Part shown: positions 1 through 6,058 of the stretch, in pieces
Position numbering within the stretch: position 1 is the first letter of the stretch
Layout: each line of letters begins with the position of its first letter
Assembly (NCBI GenBank): GCA_016209245.1
Contig: JACQWN010000437.1
Location: 1 to 9,678, forward strand
DNA length: 9,678 bases
From: Bacteroidia bacterium
GTDB taxonomy: Bacteria; Bacteroidota; Bacteroidia; Bacteroidales; BM523
Reading direction: 5' to 3'
The notes under the pieces: model-generated
Told to the model about the DNA's origin: nothing
What the model saw: only the letters and a program-made list of their open reading frames with translations
The model's database searches: none
Position numbers and translations under genes: made by a program

Positions 1-304
1 GTATTCCTTTTTTTTCTATATCGGTAGCGGCATGATCCTGTGTTGAAAAAATATTACAACTGGCCCACCGTACCTCGGCGCCAAGCTCCATCAGGGTCTC
101 AATCAATACGGCAGTTTGAATTGTCATATGAAGAGAACCTGAAATTCTTGCACCTTTCAAAGGCTTTTGAGAACTATATTTCCTCCTTAAAGCCATCAAT
201 CCGGGCATCTCATGCTCGGCTAGCAAAATCTCTTTCCTGCCCCATTCTGCTAATTCTATATCAGCAACTTTAAATGTCATTTTTTCTTTTAAGGTAGTTG
301 TCAT
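1..304 (-). CDS. ahcY: S-adenosylhomocysteine hydrolase, N-terminal part (runs off the window)
   Basis: Adenosylhomocysteinase splits S-adenosylhomocysteine into adenosine and homocysteine in the cytoplasm, relieving product inhibition of AdoMet-dependent methyltransferases; it uses bound NAD. About 101 N-terminal codons are present; the rest lies left of position 1. The family N-terminus is easily read: WGRKEILLAEHEMPGLM near residues 21-37, KPLKGARISGSLHMTIQTAV near 47-66, and CNIFSTQDHAA near 83-93. His59 and Asp90 match the conserved active-site His of the LHMT motif and Asp of the STQDHAA motif. I chose the ATG at 304-302, since homologues carry a short N-terminal extension before the K-V-x-D-I segment; the in-frame ATG at 280 is the alternative. 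No Shine-Dalgarno is visible. A 58-bp gap separates it from the small gene upstream, so it may have its own promoter. The truncation is a window edge, not a mutation. Confidence 0.96.
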   Translation of the reverse strand, partial: MTTTLKEKMTFKVADIELAEWGRKEILLAEHEMPGLMALRRKYSSQKPLKGARISGSLHMTIQTAVLIETLMELGAEVRWASCNIFSTQDHAATDIEKKGI

Positions 305-322
305 ATTGTATAAATTTTAGAT

Positions 323-355
323 TAAACATAAATTCTTTTTTGTTGATAAAACAAT
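323..355 (-). promoter_or_regulatory. possible promoter for ahcY
   Basis: On the minus strand TATGTTTA (330-323) differs from the Bacteroidota -7 consensus TAnnTTTG only at the last base, and ATTG (355-352) lies 21 bp upstream, near the usual -33 spacing. It falls in the 58-bp gap before ahcY, so the gene could be transcribed apart from the upstream block. The match is imperfect and the region is T-rich, so chance is a real alternative. Confidence 0.25.
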
Positions 356-362
356 ACATTTT

Positions 363-755
363 TCAAAATTTAAATGATAATTGTTCCGGCTCGTTTTTTT
401 GTTGAAAATTTTCTTCAGTAGCTTCTTCTGAAATTACGTTTTCTATTGACTCCTTGTGGAATTGAATTTTTTTTGTTTGTTGCTTTTTATTCTTTTTTTT
501 TCTCGTTTTTTTTTCAGGTGCTTCCCAGTTTTCGTCGTCCGATTTTCTGATTCGTAGCTCCATTATAAGGTTTTCAAGTTCATAAAGATATTTAAAAGAT
601 AAATCATTTTTTTGGTCAAAAGCCATTTGCTTTTGTTCCCTGATCATGTCAAGTTTTTGCCCCAGTCTTGCATAAGAATATTTCATCCAATAATTAATGA
701 AATCCTGTGGTTTTTCTTTGATGTAATTTAAACGGTCTATTTCCCATTTAGCCAT
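363..755 (-). CDS. small charged protein coupled to the Type IIG restriction enzyme, unknown function
   Basis: 130 residues; I do not recognise a named family. Residues 1-72 look like an all-helical domain rich in aromatic and charged residues (WEIDRLNYIKEKPQDFINYW at 4-23). A strongly basic linker follows (KKTRKKKNKKQQTKK, 82-96), then an acidic tail (about 102-124), ending in EQLSFKF. There is no signal peptide or membrane segment, so it should be cytoplasmic. Its ATG overlaps the last 8 bases of the Type IIG gene (ATGGCTAA holds both its start and the upstream TAA), which implies translational coupling and a role tied to that enzyme, for example an accessory DNA-binding, targeting or control subunit. 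That role is inferred from position alone. The final QLSFKF resembles sliding-clamp-binding peptides such as QL(S/D)LF; the basic stretch would suit nucleic-acid binding. Confidence 0.82.
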   Translation of the reverse strand: MAKWEIDRLNYIKEKPQDFINYWMKYSYARLGQKLDMIREQKQMAFDQKNDLSFKYLYELENLIMELRIRKSDDENWEAPEKKTRKKKNKKQQTKKIQFHKESIENVISEEATEENFQQKNEPEQLSFKF

Positions 756-3606
756 GTAAATTGTTTTTAATTGTTTCTATATCTTTTTTTGATAAACGAT
801 ATAAGTCAAATACAAGTTCGTCAATACGATTTTCACAATAGGAAATGCGATTCTGAATTTGCTCGTGCTGCGCAGGAATTTTTGTCTTGCGGATTTCTTC
901 GTTCAGTTGCAAAAGATTATCAACATGTTTTACGATTTCATTGTGAAGAAATTTTTCGGATTTAGAATTGAAGTCAATTACTCTAATCGGTAACGGTTTT
1001 AAGTTCACAACCTTTACTTGAGCAAATACTCTTCCACTTTCTTTGACTTTGTTTTGATAAATAAAATTCAATAATTTGGAATTAAATATTGCAAGTAGAT
1101 ACTTCAAAGAAAAAGAATTATTCAATAAGTGAATTACATGCGTACTATCTAATGTAAAATATTTTTGTGTATCAATTGTAGCAATTAATCTATCGCTTGT
1201 CTGACGGCTAATTATTTTTTCTTTCACATTGAACATTCCTAAATCTGTATTACTCCATAACTCCTTTGGATAATAATAAACATAGATTCCATCCCATTTG
1301 AGATAATAACGATTAATGTCTTTTCCACGCAATATTTTTTGCCATTTAGAATTTAAAGGATTAGTTGATAGAAATTTATCATTATTACCAGTGATAATTC
1401 CCTGATATATTTTTGTTATGTTTCCTAACTCAATGGTCTTTACTCTTTTTATTTTTTTTAGAATAGCATTGACTTCATTTTCTGAGGTTAATAGATAATC
1501 CACATTAGACAATAAATCGCATGATTTTACTTTTTGAATCTTTAGAGAATTAAATTCACTCTCCGTATTTGCTGTTAATTGAAAGAAAATTTTACTCTTA
1601 TCGCCTTTAGAGAAAACAAAAATTCCACTCCCACCAATTTCAGCATTTCTAAAAACTTTATATCTTAAATCATACACGATTTTCAGGCAACCTGATTTTA
1701 AAAGAAACTTCCGCAAATTCTTAAATGAATATGCTGTAAAAAATGTATTAGGAATAATAAAAGAAAAGAGTCCTCCTTTTTTCATTAAGGCAGTTGATTC
1801 TTCCATAAATAAAGCAAATAAATTCACCTTGTATTCAAATGAATTTGGAAACTTCGCTTGGTAGTAATTCACTACAATATTATCCTCAGATTTTTGTTTT
1901 TTCCCAAGTAAAAGGGTTCTGTAGGGCGGATTACCAATTACTACATCAAATCCGCCTTGTTTGAAAACTTCGGGAAAGGCAGCTTCCCAGTTAAAAAATT
2001 TTAACTTCTTTTCAACATTTTTTCTTTCTTCTTTATCCAGTTCAAGAAAATCTCCATTAAAATCATAACCAATCAAAGAATTTCCGCACTTAATATTTCC
2101 ATCAATATTCGGCAAAACTCTTTGGTGGATAAGTTGCAGTTGTCGTTTTATGGTGATTTCGGTTTCACCTTCCATTGCTTTTAAAAGCAAGCTTAACTTG
2201 GTTACTTCAACGGCTTGCTGGTCAATGTCAACACCAAAAATATTATTAAGCAGGATTTCTCTTTTTATTTCCGTAGTTAATCGTCCTTCGGGTGTGAGCG
2301 GATTGCTTTTAATTCTTTTTTCCTGAAATCTGTTTTTAATGTAATAATCGCTGTGATAGTTCAACAAATATTGATATGCACAGATTAAAAACGAGCCGCT
2401 TCCGCAGGCTGGATCAACGATTTTTATTTTACTGATTTGCGCCGGATTTTTTCCTTTAATAATTTTCCCGACAGTATTTCTTACAATGTATTCAACAATA
2501 TATTCCGGTGTGTAATAAACCCCTCCGACTTTTTTTACTTCGGGCTTATCTTCAATTTTTACAATATGACCAGGAGTTATCCGTATAATTTTTCCTAGAA
2601 ACTGCTCATAAGCATTTCCTAAAACTTCAACAGGTAAGATGCCGAAATCATATTCGCTGTTTGGCAAGTATAAATCAAGAATGATGTTTTTTATTACTTT
2701 GTTGTCAATAGTGAGTTTTTCTGAAATCCTGTCTTTGTAAAAATCAAATAGCCCTGAATTGTATTTCTGGTCAGCGTGACTAAATAATTCAAATAAATTT
2801 TTGTAAAGATTTCCTTTTTCTGTTGCGTGTTTCAGGTTTCCGAACGGTTCAATGTTTTTGTATTCGCAGAAAATCATAAAAATAATTCTGTCAATTGTTT
2901 GCTGAACCGCATACTGAACTTCTTCCTGTGTCAGACGGCGATTATTCCATGCAATGCTTTTTGCAAGATATTTGCGCCATTCGTTTAGTGAAACAAGAAA
3001 ATCAGCGTCAATGGTTGATGTTCCTCTTTTTTCCGTGTCGGATTTTACAAACTTATCGTAACGACCTTTAAGCACACTTTCTTTTGAAAAAGTGTTCCAT
3101 AAAAAATCAAACTCTTTTAAATAATCTTTGTAAAAAATGTATCTTATTCTTCCAACAGAAGTTTTATCGTACAAAAAAGGTTTTTTCGTGCAGTCATAAA
3201 CAGCAAATTCTTCAAAGTTTGTAATGATAGAAATTGAAAGTTTTTTGTGATAGCCGTAACGTCTTAATTGAAAAACGGCAGCATTATCTGTCTTGATTTT
3301 AACGGATGGTTTCTTCGCTTCAACAAAGAATTTTTTTTGTCCTCTGATAGTAAAGCAATAATCGGGAGCTTTTGTCCTGCCTTCTATTTTTATTTTATCT
3401 TCCGGAATTACATCACGGTATGATTCGTCAACACCCTCTTTATTATGAACATCCCAACCAAATGCTTTGAAAAATTCTTCGATGAAAGTCCCGCGAGTTT
3501 TTGCCTCATCATAATTTATTCTATGATATGTTTCATAATGCTCATCAAAAGTCTCAACTAGTTCAGTGATTCTTTTTAATGCTGATTCTTTTGTCTCTAT
3601 GTCCAT
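748..3606 (-). CDS. Type IIG restriction-modification enzyme (nuclease, N6-adenine methylase and specificity domain in one chain)
   Basis: 952 residues, the usual size for Eco57I-like single-chain enzymes, which both methylate adenine in a recognition site and cut DNA at a distance. Domains, numbered from the ATG at 3606: a PD-(D/E)XK nuclease with PD at 81-82 and E-A-K at 96-98 (Asp82, Glu96, Lys98), preceded by a conserved-looking F-I-E-E-F-F helix; a helical connector about 180-340; a gamma-class methylase with GGVYYTPEYIV (about 361-371), motif I DPACGSGSF (398-406), VDID (about 459-462) and motif IV GNPPY (558-562); then a TaqI-like target-recognition region about 725-880, and a C-terminal helical segment. 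All catalytic motifs are intact, so it should be active. The ATG at 3627 would add MIYLFLL; I prefer 3606 because MDIETKES begins the family-like sequence and a -7-like element overlaps 3627. It starts 26 bp after the ribF stop and overlaps the next gene by 8 bp. No separate specificity gene is nearby. The DNA target cannot be read from sequence. Confidence 0.93.
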   Translation of the reverse strand: MDIETKESALKRITELVETFDEHYETYHRINYDEAKTRGTFIEEFFKAFGWDVHNKEGVDESYRDVIPEDKIKIEGRTKAPDYCFTIRGQKKFFVEAKKPSVKIKTDNAAVFQLRRYGYHKKLSISIITNFEEFAVYDCTKKPFLYDKTSVGRIRYIFYKDYLKEFDFLWNTFSKESVLKGRYDKFVKSDTEKRGTSTIDADFLVSLNEWRKYLAKSIAWNNRRLTQEEVQYAVQQTIDRIIFMIFCEYKNIEPFGNLKHATEKGNLYKNLFELFSHADQKYNSGLFDFYKDRISEKLTIDNKVIKNIILDLYLPNSEYDFGILPVEVLGNAYEQFLGKIIRITPGHIVKIEDKPEVKKVGGVYYTPEYIVEYIVRNTVGKIIKGKNPAQISKIKIVDPACGSGSFLICAYQYLLNYHSDYYIKNRFQEKRIKSNPLTPEGRLTTEIKREILLNNIFGVDIDQQAVEVTKLSLLLKAMEGETEITIKRQLQLIHQRVLPNIDGNIKCGNSLIGYDFNGDFLELDKEERKNVEKKLKFFNWEAAFPEVFKQGGFDVVIGNPPYRTLLLGKKQKSEDNIVVNYYQAKFPNSFEYKVNLFALFMEESTALMKKGGLFSFIIPNTFFTAYSFKNLRKFLLKSGCLKIVYDLRYKVFRNAEIGGSGIFVFSKGDKSKIFFQLTANTESEFNSLKIQKVKSCDLLSNVDYLLTSENEVNAILKKIKRVKTIELGNITKIYQGIITGNNDKFLSTNPLNSKWQKILRGKDINRYYLKWDGIYVYYYPKELWSNTDLGMFNVKEKIISRQTSDRLIATIDTQKYFTLDSTHVIHLLNNSFSLKYLLAIFNSKLLNFIYQNKVKESGRVFAQVKVVNLKPLPIRVIDFNSKSEKFLHNEIVKHVDNLLQLNEEIRKTKIPAQHEQIQNRISYCENRIDELVFDLYRLSKKDIETIKNNLHG

Positions 3607-3624
3607 TAATAAAAATAAATAAAT

Positions 3625-3632
3625 CAAAAATA
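3625..3632 (-). promoter_or_regulatory. possible -7 element for the restriction enzyme gene
   Basis: TATTTTTG on the minus strand matches TAnnTTTG exactly. It lies just after the ribF stop, 18 bp before the ATG at 3606, and would give a leader of roughly 12 nt. No TTTG is present at the expected -33 distance, so either the promoter is weak or this is a chance match in T-rich DNA. It would let the restriction gene be expressed apart from ribF. Confidence 0.3.
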
Positions 3633-4553
3633 CTATTCTCTTTGAATAATTTCCCTGTCCTTGTACAATTGTTCTATCAGCTCATCAATACTGTCAAACT
3701 TTTTCTCATCCCTGATTCTGCGAATAAACTCTATTTCAATTTTTTTATTATATAAATCGCCGTCAAAATTAATAAAATGCACTTCAATGCTAATATCTTT
3801 TACAACATCATTTATTGTCGGACGATATCCAATATTTAACATTCCATTAAATAAGCTGTCATTGAGCAAAGCTTTTACCGCATATACGCCATTGCATGGA
3901 ATCAGCTTTTCCTTATCAGGAACAATGATATTGGCCGTGGGGAAACCTATTGCCCTGCCTATTTTATATCCATCTTTTACTAAACCGGTAATTGAATAAT
4001 TATACCCGAGAAAATTATTTGCTGTTATAATATCGCCTTTAAGAATAAGCTTTCTGATTTGAGTCGAGCTGATTTTGTTGTTCTGAAATGTCAAAGCTTC
4101 TTCTTTATGTACACTAAAATCAAATTTATCGCCCAATTGCTTTAAAATATCAAAGCCCCCTTTTCGCTCATAGCCAAAGAAATGGTCATAGCCGAATACA
4201 AGTTCTTTTACTTTAAGATCATCGGCAAGGTAAGTATTTACAAATTTCTGAGGACTCAACCTCGAAAATTCAACAGTAAAAGGAACGATGATTAAGTTGG
4301 CAATCCCAATTTTTTCAAGAATATTTATTTTTTCCTGTAAAGTATTAAGCAGTTTTACGTTATTATCGGCATTAACTACCAGGCGAGGATGTGGCCAAAA
4401 TGTAAGTACTGATGCTTCACCATTTACTTCATCAGCAATACGGATAAGTGCGCTGATTACCGCTCGGTGACCTAAATGCACCCCGTCGAATGTCCCTACA
4501 GTTACAACCGGCCTTAAGATACCGGTATTTTTCGTTGTATAATGAATTTTCAC
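3633..4553 (-). CDS. ribF: bifunctional riboflavin kinase / FAD synthetase
   Basis: RibF phosphorylates riboflavin to FMN and then adenylates FMN to FAD in the cytoplasm. 306 residues is the normal bacterial length. The N-terminal FAD synthetase (nucleotidyltransferase) domain shows GTFDGVHLGH at 20-29, a WPHPR motif at 53-57, GYDHFFG at 121-127 and ISSTQIRKLI at 161-170. The C-terminal riboflavin kinase domain shows GRAIGFPTANI at 199-209, NGVYAVKA at 221-228 and IEVHF with the probable catalytic Glu257. Both domains look complete. It lies 11 bp downstream of the SiaC-family gene on the same strand, so the two are almost certainly co-transcribed, and it is followed after 26 bp by the Type IIG gene with no terminator hairpin between them. 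No FMN riboswitch is seen upstream. Confidence 0.97.
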   Translation of the reverse strand: MKIHYTTKNTGILRPVVTVGTFDGVHLGHRAVISALIRIADEVNGEASVLTFWPHPRLVVNADNNVKLLNTLQEKINILEKIGIANLIIVPFTVEFSRLSPQKFVNTYLADDLKVKELVFGYDHFFGYERKGGFDILKQLGDKFDFSVHKEEALTFQNNKISSTQIRKLILKGDIITANNFLGYNYSITGLVKDGYKIGRAIGFPTANIIVPDKEKLIPCNGVYAVKALLNDSLFNGMLNIGYRPTINDVVKDISIEVHFINFDGDLYNKKIEIEFIRRIRDEKKFDSIDELIEQLYKDREIIQRE

Positions 4554-4564
4554 CTGAATGATTT

Positions 4565-4954
4565 TTAAGAGGGGACTTCATCTTTGATTTCAATAAAATC
4601 GAATTTCAAAGCAATCAGTTCGGAAAAACGTTTCCCTGCAGAAAGAACTGAAAGTTCATCAGTTTTATAAAACCAATTAATTAATACTTCATGTCTTGGG
4701 GTAAGTTTTTCAAGGATTAAAAATATTTTAACTAATTGTTTGGCCGAAGCGGTATTAAAATATAAAAGATTAATATCAATAATAATTTTAGGCAGGGGAT
4801 CTTTGCAGTAGTTCTCAATCCATCGCTGTAATGGTTGATAAAAACCAACAGGATTCTCAGGAATAGAAAATCCTGAAATTAATTGAGACGCGTTGTTTAA
4901 ATCAAAATTGATTTCGGGTGTCTCTTGTGTCGCTTTTATATATAATTTTTCCAT
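4565..4954 (-). CDS. SiaC-family (DUF1987) regulatory phosphoprotein
   Basis: 129 residues, full length for the family. Recognised from MEKLYIKATQETPEINFD at the N-terminus, the I-S-G-x-S-x-P-E-N motif at 26-34, FYQPLQRWIENY at 38-49, and LLYFNTASAKQL at 63-74. In Pseudomonas, SiaC is phosphorylated by SiaB, dephosphorylated by SiaA, and in its unphosphorylated form activates the diguanylate cyclase SiaD; the phosphorylated residue there is a threonine in the matching F-N-T-S/A-S segment. Here Thr68 occupies that place, so phospho-control appears possible. No SiaA, SiaB or diguanylate cyclase gene is in the window, so the partner is unknown and the Pseudomonas pathway may not apply. It is the first gene of the minus-strand block, divergent from the HEAT-like gene, with a leader that would contain the inverted repeat at 4961-5144. 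There is no Shine-Dalgarno. Confidence 0.9.
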   Translation of the reverse strand: MEKLYIKATQETPEINFDLNNASQLISGFSIPENPVGFYQPLQRWIENYCKDPLPKIIIDINLLYFNTASAKQLVKIFLILEKLTPRHEVLINWFYKTDELSVLSAGKRFSELIALKFDFIEIKDEVPS

Positions 4955-4960
4955 TTTTTT

Positions 4961-5144
4961 AATATTTAGTAACTATTTAGGTATGGAAGTTATTATCCCA
5001 TCGAAGTACGAAAGAAAATATGAATTTACGAATTACGAAGATGTTTGCATGTTGACGGATTCGTAATTCGTAAGTTCGTAACTAATTCGTACTTCGGTGA
5101 AATAATCTATGATATAAAATGATGATCTAAATAGTAACAATATT
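4961..5144. repeat. 184-bp imperfect inverted repeat filling the divergent intergenic region
   Basis: The two halves are reverse complements with small gaps. Innermost arms: TTACGAATTACGAA (5026-5039) with TTCGTAATTCGTAA (5060-5073), perfect over 14 bp around a 20-nt loop. Middle arms: CGAAGTACGAA (5002-5012) with TTCGTACTTCG (5086-5096), perfect over 11 bp. Outer arms: GTAACTATTTAG (4969-4980) with CTAAATAGTAAC (5127-5138), 11 of 12. Both ends carry AATATT (4961-4966 and 5139-5144), which is palindromic and could be either the repeat tip or a 6-bp target duplication. It has no coding capacity. It could be a MITE-like non-autonomous element, a dispersed intergenic repeat, or a structured leader or terminator. 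No transposase is linked to it. Confidence 0.85.
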
Positions 5145-5148
5145 TGGG

Positions 5149-5156
5149 CAAATATA
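5149..5156 (-). promoter_or_regulatory. probable -7 element for the siaC-ribF-RM operon
   Basis: TATATTTG on the minus strand is an exact TAnnTTTG match. The nearest upstream TTG is 25 bp away, longer than the usual spacing, so the -33 box is poor. Transcription would begin near 5143, at the very edge of the large inverted repeat, giving a leader of about 190 nt that contains the entire repeat before the SiaC-family start codon. Confidence 0.45.
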
Positions 5157-5188
5157 CGATAATTATTTATTACAGTACCCTCAATACT

Positions 5189-5656
5189 ATGAAAAATAAT
5201 AAAAAAAGATTTATATTTGACATTCTTACGAAATTAAATAATGTCAACAAATTATATAAAAGATTTGAAAACCTATTTTTATCCGGCAAAGCTAATATTA
5301 AAGGATATTGTTATATCGGGCTTCTGGAACGTAAATCTGACAAAATATTTAATTTTCTTTTAAACGAATTGAATAATACTGAAACTTTAGAAAATAGATT
5401 TGGATGTCTAACAAACTCTACAACTTTAAATTGTTTTCTTTTGGAAAGATCAATAGATTATTTGACCGTTCAACAAATATCTATCTTAGACAGTATTTTA
5501 TTCACTTCCTGTAATCCATTATTTTATAATCGATACATATTGGAAAAAATAGATACAAATAGGTTGTATTACGAAATGGTTAAAAAAGCGGTAATAAGCA
5601 ATAGAAATGAATTTGCCCTAATAGGCTTGGCAAGATATCAAAAAAACAAGATGTGA
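5189..5656 (+). CDS. HEAT-like hypothetical protein, N-terminal part (probably one gene with the next)
   Basis: 155 residues, no signal peptide, mostly predicted helices. The segment IKGYCYIGLLERKSDKIFNF (about 37-56) followed by LLNELNNTE looks like a HEAT-type helical pair, and NEFALIGLARYQK near the end looks like another. From memory this resembles Bacteroidota cytoplasmic hypothetical proteins of roughly 250-300 residues in which an 'ALxxLAxxQK..D' helix continues straight into a second half; no alignment was run. Here the frame ends at TGA just after ARYQKNKM, and the missing half follows in the -1 frame (5653-6012). I chose the ATG at 5189; a TTG at 5144 would add 15 residues but overlaps the inverted repeat and adds nothing family-like. 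No molecular function can be given. Base composition looks more AT-rich than ribF. Confidence 0.7.
   Translation: MKNNKKRFIFDILTKLNNVNKLYKRFENLFLSGKANIKGYCYIGLLERKSDKIFNFLLNELNNTETLENRFGCLTNSTTLNCFLLERSIDYLTVQQISILDSILFTSCNPLFYNRYILEKIDTNRLYYEMVKKAVISNRNEFALIGLARYQKNKM
5640..5647 (+). other. possible -1 frameshift site A AAA AAC, or an indel in a run of seven A
   Basis: In the reading frame of the upstream gene the bases fall as A AAA AAC (5641-5647), which fits the slippery heptamer X XXY YYZ exactly, with AAA and AAC as the zero-frame codons. A -1 slip would give YQKKQDVKFIDS, bypass the TGA at 5654-5656 and yield a 274-residue fusion. A weak 6-bp hairpin (CTGTTT 5670-5675 with AAACAG 5681-5686) lies 22 nt downstream. 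The simpler reading is loss of one A from an original run of eight, by mutation or by assembly error. Confidence 0.5.
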
Positions 5657-6012
5657 AATTTATTGATAGCTGTTTGAATAAAACAGGTGGCGCCATAATT
5701 GTAAAGGTTATAAATGAATATCCTTGCCCTGAATTCCTCCATTTTTTATTAGACATTCATGAAGACTGTAAATATGCAGAAATGCCTTGTTTTTGGTCTT
5801 ATGATTTTTTCACAGCTTTAATAAATTATAAAAATGATACAACAATAAAAATACTTAATGAAGCAATAAAAATAAATAAACGAATTGAGGAGGATCCGGA
5901 CAGATTTATTTATTATGCCATCGCCAATAAACCTGATAAATATTTTGAAAAAATTATGAAAAATATCGTACTTACATTTGAAGAAAAAATACTATTACAA
6001 AAAAAAGAATAA
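5653..6012 (+). CDS. HEAT-like hypothetical protein, C-terminal part (out of frame with the previous piece)
   Basis: 119 codons in the -1 frame relative to the preceding piece. Read alone it would start at GTG 5653, overlapping the upstream stop by 4 bases (GTGA). Content is again helical: VKFIDSCLNKTGG, VINEYPCPEFLHFLLDIHED and FFTALINYKNDTTIKILNEA read as successive helical pairs, consistent with a continuing HEAT-like solenoid. The two parts join without loss at KKQDVKFIDS if one base is re-read in the upstream A run, so I consider this the second half of a single 274-residue gene rather than an independent one. If it is a true separate gene, translation would depend on termination-reinitiation at GTGA. 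No signal peptide, catalytic motif or known domain is visible. Confidence 0.6.
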   Translation: MKFIDSCLNKTGGAIIVKVINEYPCPEFLHFLLDIHEDCKYAEMPCFWSYDFFTALINYKNDTTIKILNEAIKINKRIEEDPDRFIYYAIANKPDKYFEKIMKNIVLTFEEKILLQKKE

Positions 6013-6058
6013 AATTAAAATATCAAATATTAAAAAAGGCACATTTTTTACATGAAAT

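Noticed and set aside
40..273. 77-codon plus-strand open frame at the left end
   Set aside because: It is the antisense shadow of ahcY, whose conserved motifs are on the minus strand.
748..3606. Reading the methylase as BREX PglX or a Type I HsdM
   Set aside because: It has its own N-terminal PD-(D/E)XK nuclease and C-terminal target-recognition region, and no HsdR, HsdS, PglZ or Brx genes are present; Type IIG fits better.
3661..3999. 112-codon plus-strand open frame inside ribF
   Set aside because: Antisense to the riboflavin kinase domain; low-complexity hydrophobic product with no family features.
5021..5091. Repeated ACGAAT/TTCGTA units as a CRISPR array
   Set aside because: The units are about 7 bp, there are no uniform spacers, and the layout is dyad-symmetric.
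5144..5188. TTG start adding 15 residues to the HEAT-like gene
   Set aside because: The extension overlaps the inverted repeat tip and the minus-strand -7 element; the ATG at 5189 is a better start.
4955..5188. Riboswitch (FMN or SAM type) ahead of the siaC-ribF block
   Set aside because: The region shows a simple long dyad and no conserved RFN or SAM box sequence blocks that I can recognise.
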